Shown one piece after another: positions 62,815-64,000 of a DNA stretch of 64,000 nucleotides. The notes under the pieces are model-generated. The model saw nothing but the letters and a program-made list of their open reading frames with translations, was not told the origin of the DNA and did no database searches. How positions within the stretch are numbered: the first letter of the stretch is position 1; every line of letters starts with the position of its first letter. A program made the position numbers and the translations under genes. This stretch comes from CALHRB01 sp964473465 (lineage in GTDB: Bacteria; Bacteroidota; Ignavibacteria; Kapaibacteriales; UBA2268): positions 248,001-312,000 of the forward strand of contig CAYYPE010000002.1 in the NCBI GenBank assembly GCA_964473465.1, written 5' to 3'.

Positions 62815-64000
62815 ATGAAGCAAACTGTTGCTGTTATTGGTGGCGGGCTTGGCGGATTAAGTTCAGCAATTTCCCTTGCAAGTTCAGGTTTCAAGGTTAA
62901 AATCTTTGAAAAGAATGATAAATTAGGCGGTAAACTATCTTATATTAATGACAAGGGGTATTATTTTGATATTGGACCCACACTTCTAACAATGCCTTTT
63001 GTCATAGAGCAACTTTTCAGTTCAGCAGGTGAAAATCTCTATGACTTCATTGAAATAATTAAAATCGAACCTGCCTGTAGAAATTTTTTCAAAGATGGAA
63101 TTTACATTGATACAAGTTCAAATTCATCAAAAATGAAGGCGGAATTAAGTAAAATTTACCATACAGCAGGTGAAGATTTTGAAAGATATCTGACTTATTC
63201 CCAAAAGCTATATGAAAATACAGCTGATATTTTTCTTTTTGAGCCTTTTCAGGAATTGAAATATTTATTAAGCAAAAGAACACTTCCATTGCAAAGAGTA
63301 TTTTCCCTTGATGCTTTCAGAACAATTGATGAAGCAAATAAGAGCTTTTTCAGAGATGAAAGGCTTGTTCAGCTTTTTAACCGTTTTGCCACATATAATG
63401 GCTCTTCACCTTATTTAGCACCTGCAACTCTAAATGTCATCCCTTATGTGGAGTATGGTTTAGGTGCTTATTATATTAAGGGAGGTATGTTTAAATTAGT
63501 CGAAGCACTTGAAAATCTGGCTGAAAAGCTCGGTGTTGAAATAATTCCAAACTGTAATATCGAAAAAATCATTATTAACTATAAAACAGCCATAGGATTA
63601 TACTATTCAAACAAAAGTGAATTTTTTGATTATGTTATATGCAATACAGATGTTGTTCATACTTTTAATAATTTAATTGATGGTTTTGAGAGTGAAAAAG
63701 AAAAATTAAACAAGCTCGAACCTTCACTGAGCGGAATGCTTTTTTTATGGGGTGTAAATGCACAAACCGAAGTTCTAAGGCATCATAATGTGTTCTTTTC
63801 TGAAGATTATTTCAATGAATTTTTACAAATTTTTAAGGATAGAAAAGCACCCGACGATCCAACAATTTATGTTTCAATTTCATCAAAGTCAGATCCGAAA
63901 CATTCACCTGCGGGTGCAGAAAATTGGTATGTTCTTCTTAATATGCCCTATTTAGATTCGGGTCAGGATTGGGATGCAGAAGTAATTAAAATGAGATTTG
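62815..64000 (+). CDS. CrtI-family carotenoid/phytoene desaturase (3' end cut by window)
   Basis: The frame from ATG 62815 stays open to the window end (395 codons). It has the FAD-binding VIGGGLGGLSSAISLASSGF and EKNDKLGGKLS, then YYFDIGPTLLTMP and LFNRFATYNGSSPYLAPATL, which are CrtI/CrtD family signatures. These enzymes desaturate or isomerise carotenoids at the membrane. Which carotenoid step cannot be decided from the part seen. The remaining ~100 residues lie outside. Confidence 0.9.
   Translation, partial: MKQTVAVIGGGLGGLSSAISLASSGFKVKIFEKNDKLGGKLSYINDKGYYFDIGPTLLTMPFVIEQLFSSAGENLYDFIEIIKIEPACRNFFKDGIYIDTSSNSSKMKAELSKIYHTAGEDFERYLTYSQKLYENTADIFLFEPFQELKYLLSKRTLPLQRVFSLDAFRTIDEANKSFFRDERLVQLFNRFATYNGSSPYLAPATLNVIPYVEYGLGAYYIKGGMFKLVEALENLAEKLGVEIIPNCNIEKIIINYKTAIGLYYSNKSEFFDYVICNTDVVHTFNNLIDGFESEKEKLNKLEPSLSGMLFLWGVNAQTEVLRHHNVFFSEDYFNEFLQIFKDRKAPDDPTIYVSISSKSDPKHSPAGAENWYVLLNMPYLDSGQDWDAEVIKMRF

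Overview
The window is AT-rich bacterial chromosome from the FCB group, most like Ignavibacteria/Kapaibacteria or a close Bacteroidota relative. The evidence is the set of secreted proteins ending in type IX secretion (T9SS) sorting domains, families typical of the group (DUF2723, DUF3078, DUF1573), and a zapA - 6S-like RNA - rny locus. Several candidate promoters fit the Bacteroidota pattern TTG-N18-20-TAnnTTTG. Shine-Dalgarno sites occur before only some genes. There is no tRNA, rRNA, CRISPR array, transposase or prophage. The assignment rests on gene content, not on a search.

Layout. 1-3.6 kb (minus): 5' end of recA, a site-2-type protease with two small membrane proteins, lysS. 3.8-10 kb (plus): two glycosyltransferases (GT2, GT4) that appear to start at CTG and ATT, a fused FAD/Fe-S D-lactate-type dehydrogenase, and a receiver-histidine kinase. 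10-13.8 kb (minus): POT peptide transporter, adk, an outer-membrane porin. 14-18.3 kb (plus): aminotransferase and OsmC protein closed by a strong terminator, a SPOR-like lipoprotein, a coiled-coil/beta-barrel protein. 18.4-25.7 kb (minus): a 2024-residue beta-helix/Ig-like T9SS cargo and an acyl-CoA dehydrogenase. 25.8-32.8 kb (plus): DUF1573 protein, GT9, cohesin/dockerin-like T9SS protein, M28 peptidase, aconitase. 32.9-42.8 kb (minus): rodA, purC, rmlA, a lipoprotein, a DUF457 protein, a methyltransferase, a long coiled-coil protein, pheT, a second GT9. 42.9-45.3 kb (plus): zapA, 6S-like RNA, rny. 45.3-45.6 kb: an orphan T9SS tail fragment containing palindromic repeats. 45.7-57 kb (plus): a tight operon of DUF2723 membrane glycosyltransferase, polyprenyl-phosphate-sugar synthase, MFS, lipoprotein, DUF3078 and a second MFS, then an IgGFc-binding-type T9SS cargo. 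57-64 kb: two copies of a palindrome-rich intergenic repeat, a membrane GT2, asnS, a PA/PDZ M28 peptidase, a TPR protein and the start of a carotenoid desaturase.

How the genes fit together. Most non-housekeeping genes serve the cell envelope: glycan synthesis (two GT9, three GT2, one GT4, rmlA), cell shape and division (rodA, zapA), outer-membrane barrels, lipoproteins and T9SS cargo. The most suggestive unit is 45.7-49.5 kb. There a DUF2723 protein, of the family that includes animal O-mannosyltransferase TMEM260, sits directly before a Dol-P-sugar-synthase-like GT2. This looks like a donor-synthesis plus transfer pair for protein O-glycosylation in the periplasm. T9SS cargo rich in Ig-like and beta-sandwich domains would be natural substrates. 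That link is inference.

The other notable points are three genes with apparent non-AUG starts, a 27-residue Tyr-rich ladder in the large beta-helix protein, a 150-bp dispersed repeat at two loci, and a REP-like element lying inside the reading frame of a T9SS tail relic.
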